Of a stretch of DNA of 64,000 nucleotides, positions 1-8,007 are shown piece after piece. This DNA is from JAEUOS01 sp046160545. GTDB lineage: Bacteria; Pseudomonadota; Gammaproteobacteria; Burkholderiales; JAEUOS01. The notes below the pieces were generated by a model that saw only the letters and a program-made list of their open reading frames with translations, was not told the DNA's origin and ran no database searches. The translations under genes and the position numbers were made by a program. Where the stretch lies: positions 1-64,000 of the forward strand of contig JBJXGS010000044.1 of assembly GCA_046160545.1 (NCBI GenBank), given 5' to 3'. Position 1 is the stretch's first letter; every line of letters begins with the position of its first letter.

Positions 1-360
1 GATGTCGGGCACGTCCTGCAACCGGAAATCGTCGAGGGCCAGATCGTGGGCGCCGTGGTGCAGGGCCTGGGCCAGGTGTTCGGCGAGCGCCTGCACTACG
101 ACGAGCGCGGCCAGCTGCTATCCGGGTCGCTGATGGACTATTCCTTGCCGCGCGCCGGAGCCTTTGCGGCCCCAGCGACCATACAGCACGAAGTGCCCTG
201 TCGCACCAACCCGCTCGGTGTCAAGGGCGCAGGCGAGTCCGGCGTGACCGGCGCCCTGCCCGCAGCGGTGAATGCGCTGCATGACGCGCTGGCCCTGCGC
301 GGTGTGGCACATCTGGACCTGCCGTTTACGGCCGAGCGTATTTGGCGCGCGCTCAACTGA
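1..360 (+). CDS. Molybdopterin hydroxylase large subunit, C-terminal fragment (5' end outside window)
   Basis: The reading frame is open from base 1 and ends at a TGA at 358-360, so only the last 119 codons are present. The fragment carries KGAGESGVTG followed by an alpha-helical tail. This is the signature of the xanthine dehydrogenase / CO dehydrogenase (CoxL-like) large subunit, where the Glu of GAGESG is the conserved catalytic residue beside the molybdenum cofactor. The substrate cannot be inferred from this end. In this family the FAD and 2Fe-2S subunits are usually encoded alongside, presumably to the left of the window. A bidirectional hairpin terminator follows. I am confident of the family, not of the specific enzyme. 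Confidence 0.85.
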   Translation, partial: DVGHVLQPEIVEGQIVGAVVQGLGQVFGERLHYDERGQLLSGSLMDYSLPRAGAFAAPATIQHEVPCRTNPLGVKGAGESGVTGALPAAVNALHDALALRGVAHLDLPFTAERIWRALN

Positions 361-475
361 TGGGATAGTTGAAGAAGATGTTCATCTGGCTGCAGGTGTT
401 TCGAAAACCCGCCAGCCTGCCCGTGCAATACGCAGCGCCCACAAGCCTGCTTGCGAGAATTTGGGGCGCAGAAGT

Positions 476-504
476 GAAAAACCCCGACATCGTCGGGGCT
501 TTTC
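476..504. terminator. Bidirectional rho-independent terminator
   Basis: A perfect 7-bp stem (CCCCGAC / GTCGGGG, 482-488 and 492-498) closes a 3-nt loop. It is preceded by an A-run and followed by CTTTT. It lies between two convergent genes, the plus-strand hydroxylase and the minus-strand CHRD protein, and has A/T tracts on both sides, so it can serve both directions. Confidence 0.8.
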
Positions 505-522
505 ATAACGCTCAAGAACCAA

Positions 523-1122
523 TCATGCTTTGAGTTTGCGCCGCCTTACGACAGTGCCGATCAACGCAAGCCCGGCAAGCAGCATTCCGTAAGTCTCAGG
601 CTCGGGTACTACGGCGACTTGAAGCAATTGGCCACGCACCGCTCCACCAGGATTCGCCGCGGTATGGACATTGACATAGGCCAGCCCTCCAAAAAGCATG
701 TCACGAAACGACAGGTTGGAATATGGTCCGTTGCTAAAGAGGGCAGTTGGAGCAGCGACATTGCTTCCGCCTACAAGCAAGGTGCCACCGGAATTAAACG
801 CAACGAAGGGGGCAGCGTCGAGCGAGACCCGTACCGGTCCATTCTGTGCGGTGTTTGCGGCACCGTGAATATGATACGCAGTGGCCCCAGCAGGAGAGAG
901 GCCAAAAACCGACATCGAAAAATTGTAGGTGTCGTCGGTAAGCGCTGCTGTGCCGGCGTCGTTGTAGAAAAGGGTCGCTACCCCGGCTCCAGGGCCACCT
1001 GGGGCCGCAGTGAGGACCTCGTTGGCTCCACTCAGCGAAGCATTAAACTGGAAAATGCTGGCGTGAGCGACCATCGGCAGCGCCAGGGCGCTGGCAGCGA
1101 GAAACTTCGAAATGGCATTCAT
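523..1122 (-). CDS. CHRD domain protein with PEP-CTERM sorting signal
   Basis: From the ATG at 1122 the product is 199 aa. It has a Sec signal peptide (MNAISKFLAASALALPMVAHA), a CHRD domain running from FNASLSGANEV to NPGGAVRGQL with the typical YHIHGAA core, and a C-terminal VPEPETYG motif followed by a hydrophobic segment and RRRK. That tail is the PEP-CTERM signal, processed by an EpsH/XrtA-type exosortase at the outer face of the inner membrane, so the mature protein should be exported or surface-associated. An in-frame extension to 1200 exists, but it has no signal-like character and would bury the signal peptide. No exosortase or EPS genes lie in the window. The function of CHRD in bacteria is not established. 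Confidence 0.85.
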   Translation of the reverse strand: MNAISKFLAASALALPMVAHASIFQFNASLSGANEVLTAAPGGPGAGVATLFYNDAGTAALTDDTYNFSMSVFGLSPAGATAYHIHGAANTAQNGPVRVSLDAAPFVAFNSGGTLLVGGSNVAAPTALFSNGPYSNLSFRDMLFGGLAYVNVHTAANPGGAVRGQLLQVAVVPEPETYGMLLAGLALIGTVVRRRKLKA

Positions 1123-1686
1123 TGTGACGGCCCTCAGATAGATGATTGATTTTAAATCGAAAAGTCGGCGCAAGTGCAGCAATGGCCGGGCTCGAAACAC
1201 TTATTCGCTCCTGCCGAAAACAAGCTCGAACGGCCACTGCGCAGGCGAAACAATATTTGAAGAGTATGACTTGCTTGTGACCCGGGCGATATAGTCCATT
1301 CGCGCTAACAGTGTAGGTGGAATAGTATCGATGGATTTGCTGTACCGAGCCTTCTTTTTGCAAGAGCACGGTACCCTTGCCCCTGATTTTCGACCTTGAC
1401 CGAGTCGCGGGCGTGATGTGCTGCCGCCTGGCCGGGTCTGACGGCCCGGCAGGCAGCGGCCGGTAGCAGGCAGCAGCAGGCGGCACAGCGCCCGTTGTCG
1501 TATTCGGATCAAAACCTGGTCGTCAAACTGCAGATGGTGCGGCGCAGCGCCGACGGCCGGATTGACGCAGTGTTCGCAAACAAACGTGAAACGTGCGCTT
1601 CGTCACACGATGCTGTCACATCGGCGACGAATAATCTCTTCACGGCGTCGGCCAATCGGCGCGCCGCGACAGGGAGCACCTACAAA
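1123..1686. other. Long non-coding stretch upstream of the CHRD gene
   Basis: About 560 bp without a convincing gene. Open frames on both strands (for example 1201-1512 minus) have arginine/proline-rich, low-complexity translations and no recognisable motif. A GC-rich imperfect inverted repeat sits at about 1429-1453 (CCTGGCCGGG against CCCGGCAGG), followed by a CAGCAGCAGG-type stretch to about 1490. The promoter of the CHRD gene must lie here on the minus strand, but I cannot assign hexamers with confidence. Confidence 0.5.
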
Positions 1687-1905
1687 ATGCAAACGCTTTA
1701 TTGCGCCACCTGCGACTCTGCACCGCTTAACACACCGCGCCTGATTGGCGGCGGCTGGTTCGCCTTGTGTGAGGAATGCCTGGCCCAGAATCGGCTGGAA
1801 CCGCTGTCGGACAATGTCTTCCTGCCGCAGCGATTTCGCGTGCTTTTCACCATGGATCGGCCGCAGCGCCTCGGCGAAAGTACGCCGGAGTCCTTGGGCG
1901 CCTGA
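1687..1905 (+). CDS. Small protein with paired CxxC motifs (putative zinc ribbon)
   Basis: A 72-aa product is predicted from the ATG at 1687, with a GGAG ribosome-binding site at 1673-1676. Cysteines at residues 6, 9, 28 and 31 form CxxC-x18-CxxC, the layout of a four-cysteine zinc knuckle. The rest is mildly charged with no signal or membrane segment. The frame stays open upstream to 1495, but the added sequence looks random and the ATG at 1687 has the ribosome-binding site. It is convergent with rlmB. No family is recognised; a metal-binding or nucleic-acid-binding role is only suggested by the cysteines. Confidence 0.5.
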   Translation: MQTLYCATCDSAPLNTPRLIGGGWFALCEECLAQNRLEPLSDNVFLPQRFRVLFTMDRPQRLGESTPESLGA

Positions 1906-1967
1906 GGCGGACCTGCCACCGCTGCGCCGGGCACAGTCGGCGCCTGGCACATTCTGGGCATCCCGGC

Positions 1968-2705
1968 TCAAGATGAGCGCTGCCGAACCGCCTCGAAGAG
2001 GCAGACCCCGGCCGCGACCGAGACGTTGAGACTCTCAATCGCGCCCGCCATGGGAATGGAGCGCAGTTCATCACAGGTTTCGCGGGTCAGCCGCCGCATG
2101 CCCTCGCCTTCCGCCCCCAGCACCCAGGCCAGCGGGCCGGCCAGGCCCGGTGCGTCATGGCGCGACGCGCCCGCTTCATCGGCACCGATTACGCGGATGT
2201 CGCGCTCCTTCAATTCGCGCAAGGTACGGGCAAGATTTGTCACCGTGATGTAGGGCACCGTGTCGGCCGCGCCGGATGCCACCTTGATCACCGTCGCGTT
2301 CAAGCCCACCGCGCGGTCCTTGGGCGCGATCACAGCGTGCACCCCTGCCGCATCGGCGGTGCGCAGGCAAGCGCCCAGGTTGTGCGGATCGGTCACGCCA
2401 TCGAGCACCAACAGTAGCGGCGCGCCAGTCACTGCGTCCAGCACATCGTCCAGCGAGACCGCCAGGTCGACGGCATCCGCTACGGCGACCACGCCCTGAT
2501 GGCGTGCGCCGCCGGCCATTCCGTCCAGGCGCGCGCCATCGACCTCGACCACGCGTACCCCGAGGCTTTTCGCATTGCGCGCGAGATCCAGCGCACGTGC
2601 GTCGCGCCGCGCCGAGTCCAGATAGACCTCGCGCACCGTGTTGGCGCGCTGGCGCAGGCGGCTGGCCACGGCATGAAACCCCAGCAACAGTCGAGTGGCA
2701 GCCAT
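1968..2705 (-). CDS. rlmB: 23S rRNA (guanosine-2'-O-)-methyltransferase RlmB (SpoU/TrmH family)
   Basis: The 245-aa product matches the usual RlmB length. RlmB methylates the ribose of G2251 in the peptidyl-transferase P-loop of 23S rRNA using SAM. The N-terminal substrate-binding domain (about residues 5-75) starts at LLLGFHAV. The SPOUT catalytic domain carries motif 1 (DGVTDPHNLGACLRTADA, about 101-118), motif 2 (LGAEGEGM...RSIPM) and motif 3 (ESLNVSVAAGVCLFEA), which form the trefoil knot. It is the last gene of a rnr - quinone oxidoreductase - rlmB series, 33 bp downstream of the oxidoreductase. rnr and rlmB are neighbours in many proteobacteria, linking RNA decay with rRNA modification. 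Confidence 0.95.
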   Translation of the reverse strand: MAATRLLLGFHAVASRLRQRANTVREVYLDSARRDARALDLARNAKSLGVRVVEVDGARLDGMAGGARHQGVVAVADAVDLAVSLDDVLDAVTGAPLLLVLDGVTDPHNLGACLRTADAAGVHAVIAPKDRAVGLNATVIKVASGAADTVPYITVTNLARTLRELKERDIRVIGADEAGASRHDAPGLAGPLAWVLGAEGEGMRRLTRETCDELRSIPMAGAIESLNVSVAAGVCLFEAVRQRSS

Positions 2706-2738
2706 GGAAGGGTGCGATCGCTCGGGGCGGGACGGCGG

Positions 2739-3740
2739 CTAGCCACCCACCTTGAGGACAATCTTGCCGATGTGGGTCGAGGACTCCATCAGTTCGTGCG
2801 CCGCCACCACCTGATCCAGGTCGAAGGTGGCATGGATCAGCGTGCCGACCTTGCCTGCTTCGATAAGCGGCCAGACCTTCTCACGCAGCGCTGTCGCGAT
2901 GGCCGCCTTTTGCTCCACCGTGCGCGGCCGCAAGGTCGAGCCAGTGAAAGTCAGGCGCCGCATCATCAGCGGCCCCAGGTCGATTTCGGCCTTCGAGCCT
3001 TGCAGGAAGGCGATCTGTACCAGCCGTCCTTCCAGGGCCAGGCAGCGCAGGTTGCGGTCAACATACGGGGCGCCGACCATGTCGAGGATCAGGTTGACGC
3101 CTTGCTTGCCGGTTGCGGCCCAGAGTTCCGCGGCCCAGTCCTGGGTCTTGTAGTCGTAGGCGACATCCGCACCGAGCTTTCGCACCGCTGCGGCCTTTTC
3201 GGCATTGCCGACCGTGGTGTAGACGGTCGCGCCAAAGGCCTTGGCGAGCTGGATCGCGGTAATGCCGATGCCGGAAGAACCGCCGTGCACAAGAAAAGTC
3301 TCGCCAGAGCTGAGGCGCCCGCGTTCAAATACGTTGGTCCAGACCGTGAAGAAGTTTTCCGGCAGTGCCGCGGCTTGGGCCAGAGACTGTCCCTTGGGCA
3401 CCGGCAGGCAGTTCGACGCCGGCGCAGCGCAGAACTCAGCGTAACCACCACCAGGGGTCAGGGCGCAGACCGAATCACCGAGGCGCCAGCGGGTCACATC
3501 GGCCGCCGCGGCCACGACGGTGCCCGCTACTTCCAGCCCCATCCAGGGGGATGCCCCCGGCGGTGGCGGATAGCTGCCCGAACGCTGCGCGACGTCGGGT
3601 CGGTTCACACCCGCGTAGGCGACCTTGATCAGCACTTCACCGGCCTTGAGGGTCGGCAACGGGCCGCTTGCCACTTGCATGACCGAGGCCGGGCCGCCAC
3701 GGCCGTGATCGATAAAGCGCATGCTTGCGGGGAGTGTCAT
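2739..3740 (-). CDS. NAD(P)H quinone oxidoreductase, zinc-independent MDR family (PIG3-like)
   Basis: The 333-aa product has an N-terminal GroES-like domain and a Rossmann domain with the nucleotide-binding motif VHGGSSGIGITAIQLAKA (about 149-166). No structural or catalytic zinc cysteines are seen, so it belongs to the zinc-free quinone reductase branch. GVNRPDVAQRSGSYPPPPGAS and the ending STHIGKIVLKV are typical of the TP53I3/PIG3 subgroup. It probably reduces quinones with NADPH in the cytoplasm. The start codon overlaps the rnr stop by 4 nt, so the two are translationally coupled. The physiological substrate is unknown. Confidence 0.88.
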   Translation of the reverse strand: MTLPASMRFIDHGRGGPASVMQVASGPLPTLKAGEVLIKVAYAGVNRPDVAQRSGSYPPPPGASPWMGLEVAGTVVAAAADVTRWRLGDSVCALTPGGGYAEFCAAPASNCLPVPKGQSLAQAAALPENFFTVWTNVFERGRLSSGETFLVHGGSSGIGITAIQLAKAFGATVYTTVGNAEKAAAVRKLGADVAYDYKTQDWAAELWAATGKQGVNLILDMVGAPYVDRNLRCLALEGRLVQIAFLQGSKAEIDLGPLMMRRLTFTGSTLRPRTVEQKAAIATALREKVWPLIEAGKVGTLIHATFDLDQVVAAHELMESSTHIGKIVLKVGG

Positions 3741-5944
3741 GGTCGTTTACCTCTTGGTTTGTAGTCGCTGGCGACGGGCCCGGACTCTGCCAGGGCTGCT
3801 TCCAGGTCAATCTTGAAAGTGTCCGGATCGGAGCGCGCGATGCGCACCGAAATGCGGTCGCCCAGGCGGTAGCGGCGCCCGCTGCGCTCGCCCGCGAGCG
3901 CGTGGCGGGCGGCATCGTAAACGTAATAGTCGCGAGGCAGGGCTGTCACGTGCAGAAGCCCGTCGATCAGGAGGTCGTCCAGGGTCACGAAAAGGCCGAA
4001 ACCAGTGACGCCCGAGACGGTGCCGGAAAACGTGTCGCCCAGGTGGCGTGCCGCGTACTGGCACTTGAGCCAGGAGACCACCTCGCGCGAGGCCTCGTCC
4101 GCCCGCCGTTCGGCCTGCGAAACAGCGGCGCCCAACGCATCCCAGTCAGGTTCGGTGTAGGTACGGCGCTTGATCAGGGCCTTGATGGCGCGGTGCACGA
4201 TCAGGTCCGGGTAGCGCCGGATTGGCGAGGTGAAGTGCGCGTATTGCTCGTAGGCCAGGCCAAAGTGACCGATGTTGTCCGGACTGTACTGGGCCTGTTG
4301 CATGGAGCGCAGCATGACCGAGGAGATCAGCTGCGCGTCCGGCCGGCCGCGCACCGACTGTGCCAGGCGCGCGTAATCCTGCGCGCTTGGCGCGTCGCCG
4401 CCGCCCAGGGACAGGGACAGCGGCCCCAGGAACGCGCGGAGATTCTCGAGTTTGGCCGCGGTTGGGCCGGCATGTACTCGGAAAAGTGCCGGATGGCGAT
4501 GGCGTTCAAGGTAGTGGGCCGCGCAGACGTTGGCGGCCAGCATGCACTCCTCGATCAGGCGGTGGGCGTCATTGCGCTGGATTGGCACGATGCGCTCGAT
4601 ACGCCCAGCGGCGTCGAAGTGAATGCGCGTCTCGCCGGATTCGAAATCGACGGCACCGCGTGTTGCGCGCGCCGTCAGCAACGCCTGGTAGACCTTGTAG
4701 AGGCGCGCCAAGGCCGGCATGAGCGTGCGGCGCTCGCGGGCGGCCTCGCCCTTTGGATCGGCAAGGCAGGCCGCCACCTCGGTGTAGGTGAGGCGCGCCT
4801 TGGAATGCATGATCGCCGGGTAGAACTCGTAGCTCTCGACCAACCCGTCCGGGCTCACGCGCATGTCGCAGGCCATGACCAGGCGATCGACCTGCGGGTT
4901 GAGCGAGCACAGGCCGTTGGAGAGCTTTTCCGGCAACATCGGCAAGACCCGCCGCGGAAAGTACACCGAGGTGCCGCGTTCGCGCGCATCGGCATCAAGC
5001 GCGGAGTCAGGCGTCACGTAGTGGCTCACGTCGGCGATCGCCACCACCAGGCGCCAGGAGCGCGTACGGCCCACGCTCTCGCAATAGACCGCATCGTCGA
5101 AGTCGCGCGCGTCCTCGCCGTCGATGGTGACAAGCGGCAGGTCAGTCAGGTCGCGCCGCCCTGCGCGGTCGCGCGCGCGCAGGGTCTCCGGCAGCGCTTC
5201 GGCTGCTGCCAATGCGGCAGGCGAAAAACGCTGCGGCAGTTCGTGTCGGCGCAGGGCAATCTCGATTTCAATGCCCGGATCGGTCTCAGCACCGAGCACT
5301 TCGGCGATGCGACCCAGGGGTTCGGCACCGGCGGACGGATAGCGCACGATGTCGGCGGCGACGATATCGCCCTCGCGGCCGTGTGTCCCGGATTCAAGGG
5401 CCAAGGGCGCCATGCCGCGCCGGTCGATCGGCACCACCTGCCAGGAGCTTCCGTCGCGTGCCAGGCGCCCGACAACGCGCTTCAGGGCGCGTTCGCGTAC
5501 CTCGACGACGCGTGCCTCCATGCGCGCATCGGCGCCCGAGCGACCCGGGGCCTCGGACGGTCTGCGCACGAATGCGATCTTATCGCCATGCATCACGCCG
5601 TCCAACGCACGGGCGGGAATGAAAAGGTCTTCCCCGCCGGATTCAGGTGTTACGAAGCCAAAGCCGTCGCGTGCCAGGCTGACTCGGCCGGTCTCGACGG
5701 CGCGCGGCACACCTGGCGCCAGGCGCCCGAGCGCCTTCAGGATCAGTTCTCCGTCGCGCAACATCGCATCGACGCGCCGGCCAAGCGGCTCGCGGCCTTC
5801 GCGAGCGACACCCAGGGTGCGCGCCAGGCGCTCCAGCGTGATCGACGGAGCGTCGCTGACGGCGGCAAGAATTGCCTCGCGTGACGGAATCGCGACGCTG
5901 TAAGGCGTCTTGCCGCGCCAGGCGGGTGCTGAAGATTTTTTCAA
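3737..5944 (-). CDS. rnr: Ribonuclease R (3'-5' exoribonuclease)
   Basis: A 735-aa product with the full RNase R architecture: an N-terminal helix-turn-helix-like region (about 20-75), cold-shock OB domains (about 85-200), the RNB catalytic domain and a C-terminal S1 domain (about 640-725, TFSGTVSGVTGFGLFV). The RNB metal site is visible as IDGEDARDFDD (Asp275, 281, 283, 284), and HFTSPIRRYPDLIVHR is the second RNB signature. The enzyme degrades structured RNA processively and takes part in rRNA quality control. The frame has only a TTG start at 5944, three codons after an in-frame TAG, and no clear Shine-Dalgarno, so initiation is unusual. It is first in a rnr-oxidoreductase-rlmB operon. Confidence 0.95.
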   Translation of the reverse strand: MKKSSAPAWRGKTPYSVAIPSREAILAAVSDAPSITLERLARTLGVAREGREPLGRRVDAMLRDGELILKALGRLAPGVPRAVETGRVSLARDGFGFVTPESGGEDLFIPARALDGVMHGDKIAFVRRPSEAPGRSGADARMEARVVEVRERALKRVVGRLARDGSSWQVVPIDRRGMAPLALESGTHGREGDIVAADIVRYPSAGAEPLGRIAEVLGAETDPGIEIEIALRRHELPQRFSPAALAAAEALPETLRARDRAGRRDLTDLPLVTIDGEDARDFDDAVYCESVGRTRSWRLVVAIADVSHYVTPDSALDADARERGTSVYFPRRVLPMLPEKLSNGLCSLNPQVDRLVMACDMRVSPDGLVESYEFYPAIMHSKARLTYTEVAACLADPKGEAARERRTLMPALARLYKVYQALLTARATRGAVDFESGETRIHFDAAGRIERIVPIQRNDAHRLIEECMLAANVCAAHYLERHRHPALFRVHAGPTAAKLENLRAFLGPLSLSLGGGDAPSAQDYARLAQSVRGRPDAQLISSVMLRSMQQAQYSPDNIGHFGLAYEQYAHFTSPIRRYPDLIVHRAIKALIKRRTYTEPDWDALGAAVSQAERRADEASREVVSWLKCQYAARHLGDTFSGTVSGVTGFGLFVTLDDLLIDGLLHVTALPRDYYVYDAARHALAGERSGRRYRLGDRISVRIARSDPDTFKIDLEAALAESGPVASDYKPRGKRP

Positions 5945-5957
5945 GTCAGGCTATAAT
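5929..5957 (+). promoter_or_regulatory. Probable promoter of tRNA-Leu
   Basis: A perfect TATAAT -10 box lies at 5952-5957. The -35 region 17 bp upstream (CTGAAG at 5929-5934) matches poorly. The predicted transcription start is about 40 nt before the mature tRNA, consistent with a processed leader. It overlaps the start region of the divergent rnr gene. Confidence 0.5.
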
Positions 5958-6003
5958 TTCGGTTCTGTCCGCTGCAGAAATGCTCGCAGTCGGTGCAGAC
6001 CGC

Positions 6004-6090
6004 GCCCAGATGGCGGAATTGGTAGACGCACTAGGTTCAGGTCCTAGCGGTGGCAACACTGTGGAGGTTCGAGTCCTCTTCTGGGCACCA
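6004..6090 (+). tRNA. tRNA-Leu (anticodon CAG)
   Basis: An 87-nt tRNA including an encoded CCA. The acceptor stem GCCCAGA pairs perfectly with TCTGGGC (6080-6086). The anticodon stem CTAGG/CCTAG encloses loop TTCAGGT, giving anticodon CAG at 6038-6040, which reads CUG, the dominant leucine codon in GC-rich genomes. A long variable arm (class II tRNA) and a T-loop GGTTCGAGTCC are present. A hairpin terminator follows 27 nt downstream. Confidence 0.97.
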
Positions 6091-6116
6091 GGTTTTTCGT
6101 ATTGTCGCAGTTCGCC

Positions 6117-6141
6117 AAAGCCGCCTTCGCGCGGCTTTTTT
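6117..6141 (+). terminator. Rho-independent terminator after tRNA-Leu
   Basis: An 8-bp stem AAAGCCGC / GCGGCTTT with a 6-nt loop runs into a T6 tract. It is positioned just downstream of the tRNA, before the convergent phosphoribosyltransferase gene. Confidence 0.85.
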
Positions 6142-6170
6142 GTTGCTTCTTGACGCCGCGGAAGCGCCAC

Positions 6171-6692
6171 CTAGATTGCCCCGACCCGCGCTGCGAGGTC
6201 CTTCGGATCCATCTTGTCGTAGAGCTCCATCGGCTGGTGGATCCACGGATTGTGCGGCAGGTCCTCGGCCCAGAAGTCCGGTGTGAAAACCGAGCAGCCC
6301 TTTTTCCACAACACCGCGCTTTTCACGTGCTTGATGCCTGGATAGCGCAGTTGCAGGTGGCGGATCACCTCTTCCATGGTCTTGCCGGAATCGACCAGGT
6401 CGTCCACCAGCAGCACGCGTTCGCCGAGGCGTTCGTTGACCTTGGCCAGGTGCTGGCCGATGGTGAGTTCACCCTGGGTTTCAGCAGTCTTGTCGGCGTT
6501 GGCGAAGTAGGACTGCGTCGCCAGCACGCCAAGCGGCTGGTTGAAGATGCGCGATAGCACGTCGCCCACCCGCAGTCCTCCGCGCGCTAAGCAGATGATC
6601 TGGTTGAACTTGAAGCCGGAAGCGTGCACCTTGGCTGCCAGTTTTTCGATGGCGTGGTGGTAGTCATTCCAGGAGACAAACAGGTCGGCCAT
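6171..6692 (-). CDS. Purine (xanthine/hypoxanthine) phosphoribosyltransferase
   Basis: A 173-aa product from the ATG at 6692, where AGGA lies near the end of purA as ribosome-binding site. The type I PRTase PRPP-binding motif is VLLVDDLVDSGKT (about 96-108), and the flexible-loop and hood regions are recognisable. It salvages a purine base with PRPP to the nucleoside monophosphate in the cytoplasm. The gene lies 11 bp after purA, which converts IMP toward AMP, so salvage and interconversion are coupled. The long in-frame extension upstream lies inside purA and is not protein-like. Base preference (xanthine, guanine or hypoxanthine) cannot be settled from sequence alone. Confidence 0.88.
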   Translation of the reverse strand: MADLFVSWNDYHHAIEKLAAKVHASGFKFNQIICLARGGLRVGDVLSRIFNQPLGVLATQSYFANADKTAETQGELTIGQHLAKVNERLGERVLLVDDLVDSGKTMEEVIRHLQLRYPGIKHVKSAVLWKKGCSVFTPDFWAEDLPHNPWIHQPMELYDKMDPKDLAARVGAI

Positions 6693-6703
6693 GGCGGTCG
6701 GTC

Positions 6704-7996
6704 CTAGCGAAAGGGATGAGTGAGGACGATGGTCTCGTCGCGTTCCGGACCGGTGGAAATGAGGGCGATGGGTGCACCGCATACCTGCTCGAGGCGGCGC
6801 AGGTAGTTCTGCGCTGCCTGCGGCAGGGCCGCGAATTTCGATACACCTGCAGTCGAGTCCCGCCAGCCAGGCATGTCCTCGTAAACCGGCACGCAGGCGG
6901 CAGCAGCATCCGCTCCTGGCGGCAACAGGTCCAGCGGCCCGTCGGGCGAGGTGTAACCGACGCACAGGCGCACCGTTTCCATTCCATCAAGAACATCGAG
7001 CTTGGTGATACACAGGCCGCTGATGCCATTGATCTGTATCGAGCGCTTCAAGGCCGCCGCGTCGAACCAGCCGCAGCGCCGCGGACGGCCTGTCACCGAT
7101 CCGTATTCGCGGCCACGGTCGCGCAGGCCCTGCCCCACCGCATCGTCCAATTCGGTCGGGAACGGACCGGCACCGACGCGGGTGGTGTAGGCCTTGGTGA
7201 TGCCGAGCACGTAATTGAGCTGCCCGGGCCCGACGCCCGCGCCGGCAGCCGCGGCGCCGGCAACGCAGTTCGAGGAGGTGACGAACGGATAGGTACCGTG
7301 ATCGACATCCAGGAGCGTACCCTGCGCGCCTTCGAAGAGAAGGCTGCGACCAGCGGCCATTTGCGCATACAACTCGCGTGAGACGTCGGTGACCATGGGC
7401 ATAAGACGAGGTGCCAACGCCAGCGCACCGTCCAGGGTCGCTGCATAGTCCACCGGCGCGGCCTTGAGGTAGTGCACCAGGACGAAGTTATGGAAATCCA
7501 GCACCTCGGCCAGTTTCTCGGAAAAGCGTTTCGGATTGGCCAGGTCCGAGACCTTGAGTGCGCGCCGCGCGGCCTTGTCTTCGTAGGCAGGGCCGATGCC
7601 GCGTCCCGTTGTACCGATCTTGGCAGCGCCGCGCAGAGCCTCGCGCGCCTGATCGAGCGCGACGTGGTACGGCAGGATCAGCGTGCACGATTGCGAAACC
7701 CGCAGGCGCTCGCTCACCTGCACTCCGGCAGCCTCGAGCTCGTCGATCTCCTTGAGCAGCGCGTCCGGCGATAGCACCACGCCGTTGCCGATATAGCAGC
7801 GCACGTCCGGACGCAGCATGCCAGAGGGGATCAGGCGCAGGATAGTCTTCTTGCCGCCGACAACCAGAGTATGGCCGGCGTTGTGCCCGCCCTGGAAGCG
7901 CACCACCCCGTGGGCGTGGTCGGTCAACCAGTCTACGATCTTGCCCTTGCCCTCGTCTCCCCATTGGGTGCCGATGACGACCACATTCTTCACCAT
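6704..7996 (-). CDS. purA: Adenylosuccinate synthetase
   Basis: The 430-aa product has the family's usual length. It catalyses GTP-dependent condensation of IMP with aspartate, the first committed step to AMP. The N-terminal glycine-rich GTP loop reads GTQWGDEGKGK (about 8-18), GRGIGPAYEDKAAR marks the IMP site, and GHNAGHTLV and the C-terminal GPERDETI are conserved. The ATG at 7996 was chosen because the protein begins at the canonical MVKNVVVIGTQWGDEG; the extension to 8071 overlaps hisZ. It sits 11 bp after hisZ in the hfq-hfl operon, a gene order common in Burkholderiales. Confidence 0.97.
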   Translation of the reverse strand: MVKNVVVIGTQWGDEGKGKIVDWLTDHAHGVVRFQGGHNAGHTLVVGGKKTILRLIPSGMLRPDVRCYIGNGVVLSPDALLKEIDELEAAGVQVSERLRVSQSCTLILPYHVALDQAREALRGAAKIGTTGRGIGPAYEDKAARRALKVSDLANPKRFSEKLAEVLDFHNFVLVHYLKAAPVDYAATLDGALALAPRLMPMVTDVSRELYAQMAAGRSLLFEGAQGTLLDVDHGTYPFVTSSNCVAGAAAAGAGVGPGQLNYVLGITKAYTTRVGAGPFPTELDDAVGQGLRDRGREYGSVTGRPRRCGWFDAAALKRSIQINGISGLCITKLDVLDGMETVRLCVGYTSPDGPLDLLPPGADAAAACVPVYEDMPGWRDSTAGVSKFAALPQAAQNYLRRLEQVCGAPIALISTGPERDETIVLTHPFR

Positions 7997-8007
7997 GCCA
8001 TTTCCTG

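Noticed and set aside
1330..1400. A possible sigma-54 -24/-12 element for the PEP-CTERM gene (GTGCTCTTGCA on the minus strand)
   Set aside because: The GG of the -24 element is absent and the spacing is not met, so it does not fit the consensus.
1201..1512. Minus-strand open frames upstream of the CHRD gene
   Set aside because: Arg/Pro-rich translation with no motif or ribosome-binding site; more likely non-coding.
2499..3764. A 421-codon plus-strand frame across rlmB and the quinone oxidoreductase
   Set aside because: It crosses two well-supported minus-strand genes and has random-looking composition.
3725..5884. A 719-codon plus-strand open frame antisense to rnr
   Set aside because: It is a shadow of rnr in GC-rich sequence; the translation is Gly/Arg/Ala-rich with no domain, while the minus strand encodes complete RNase R.
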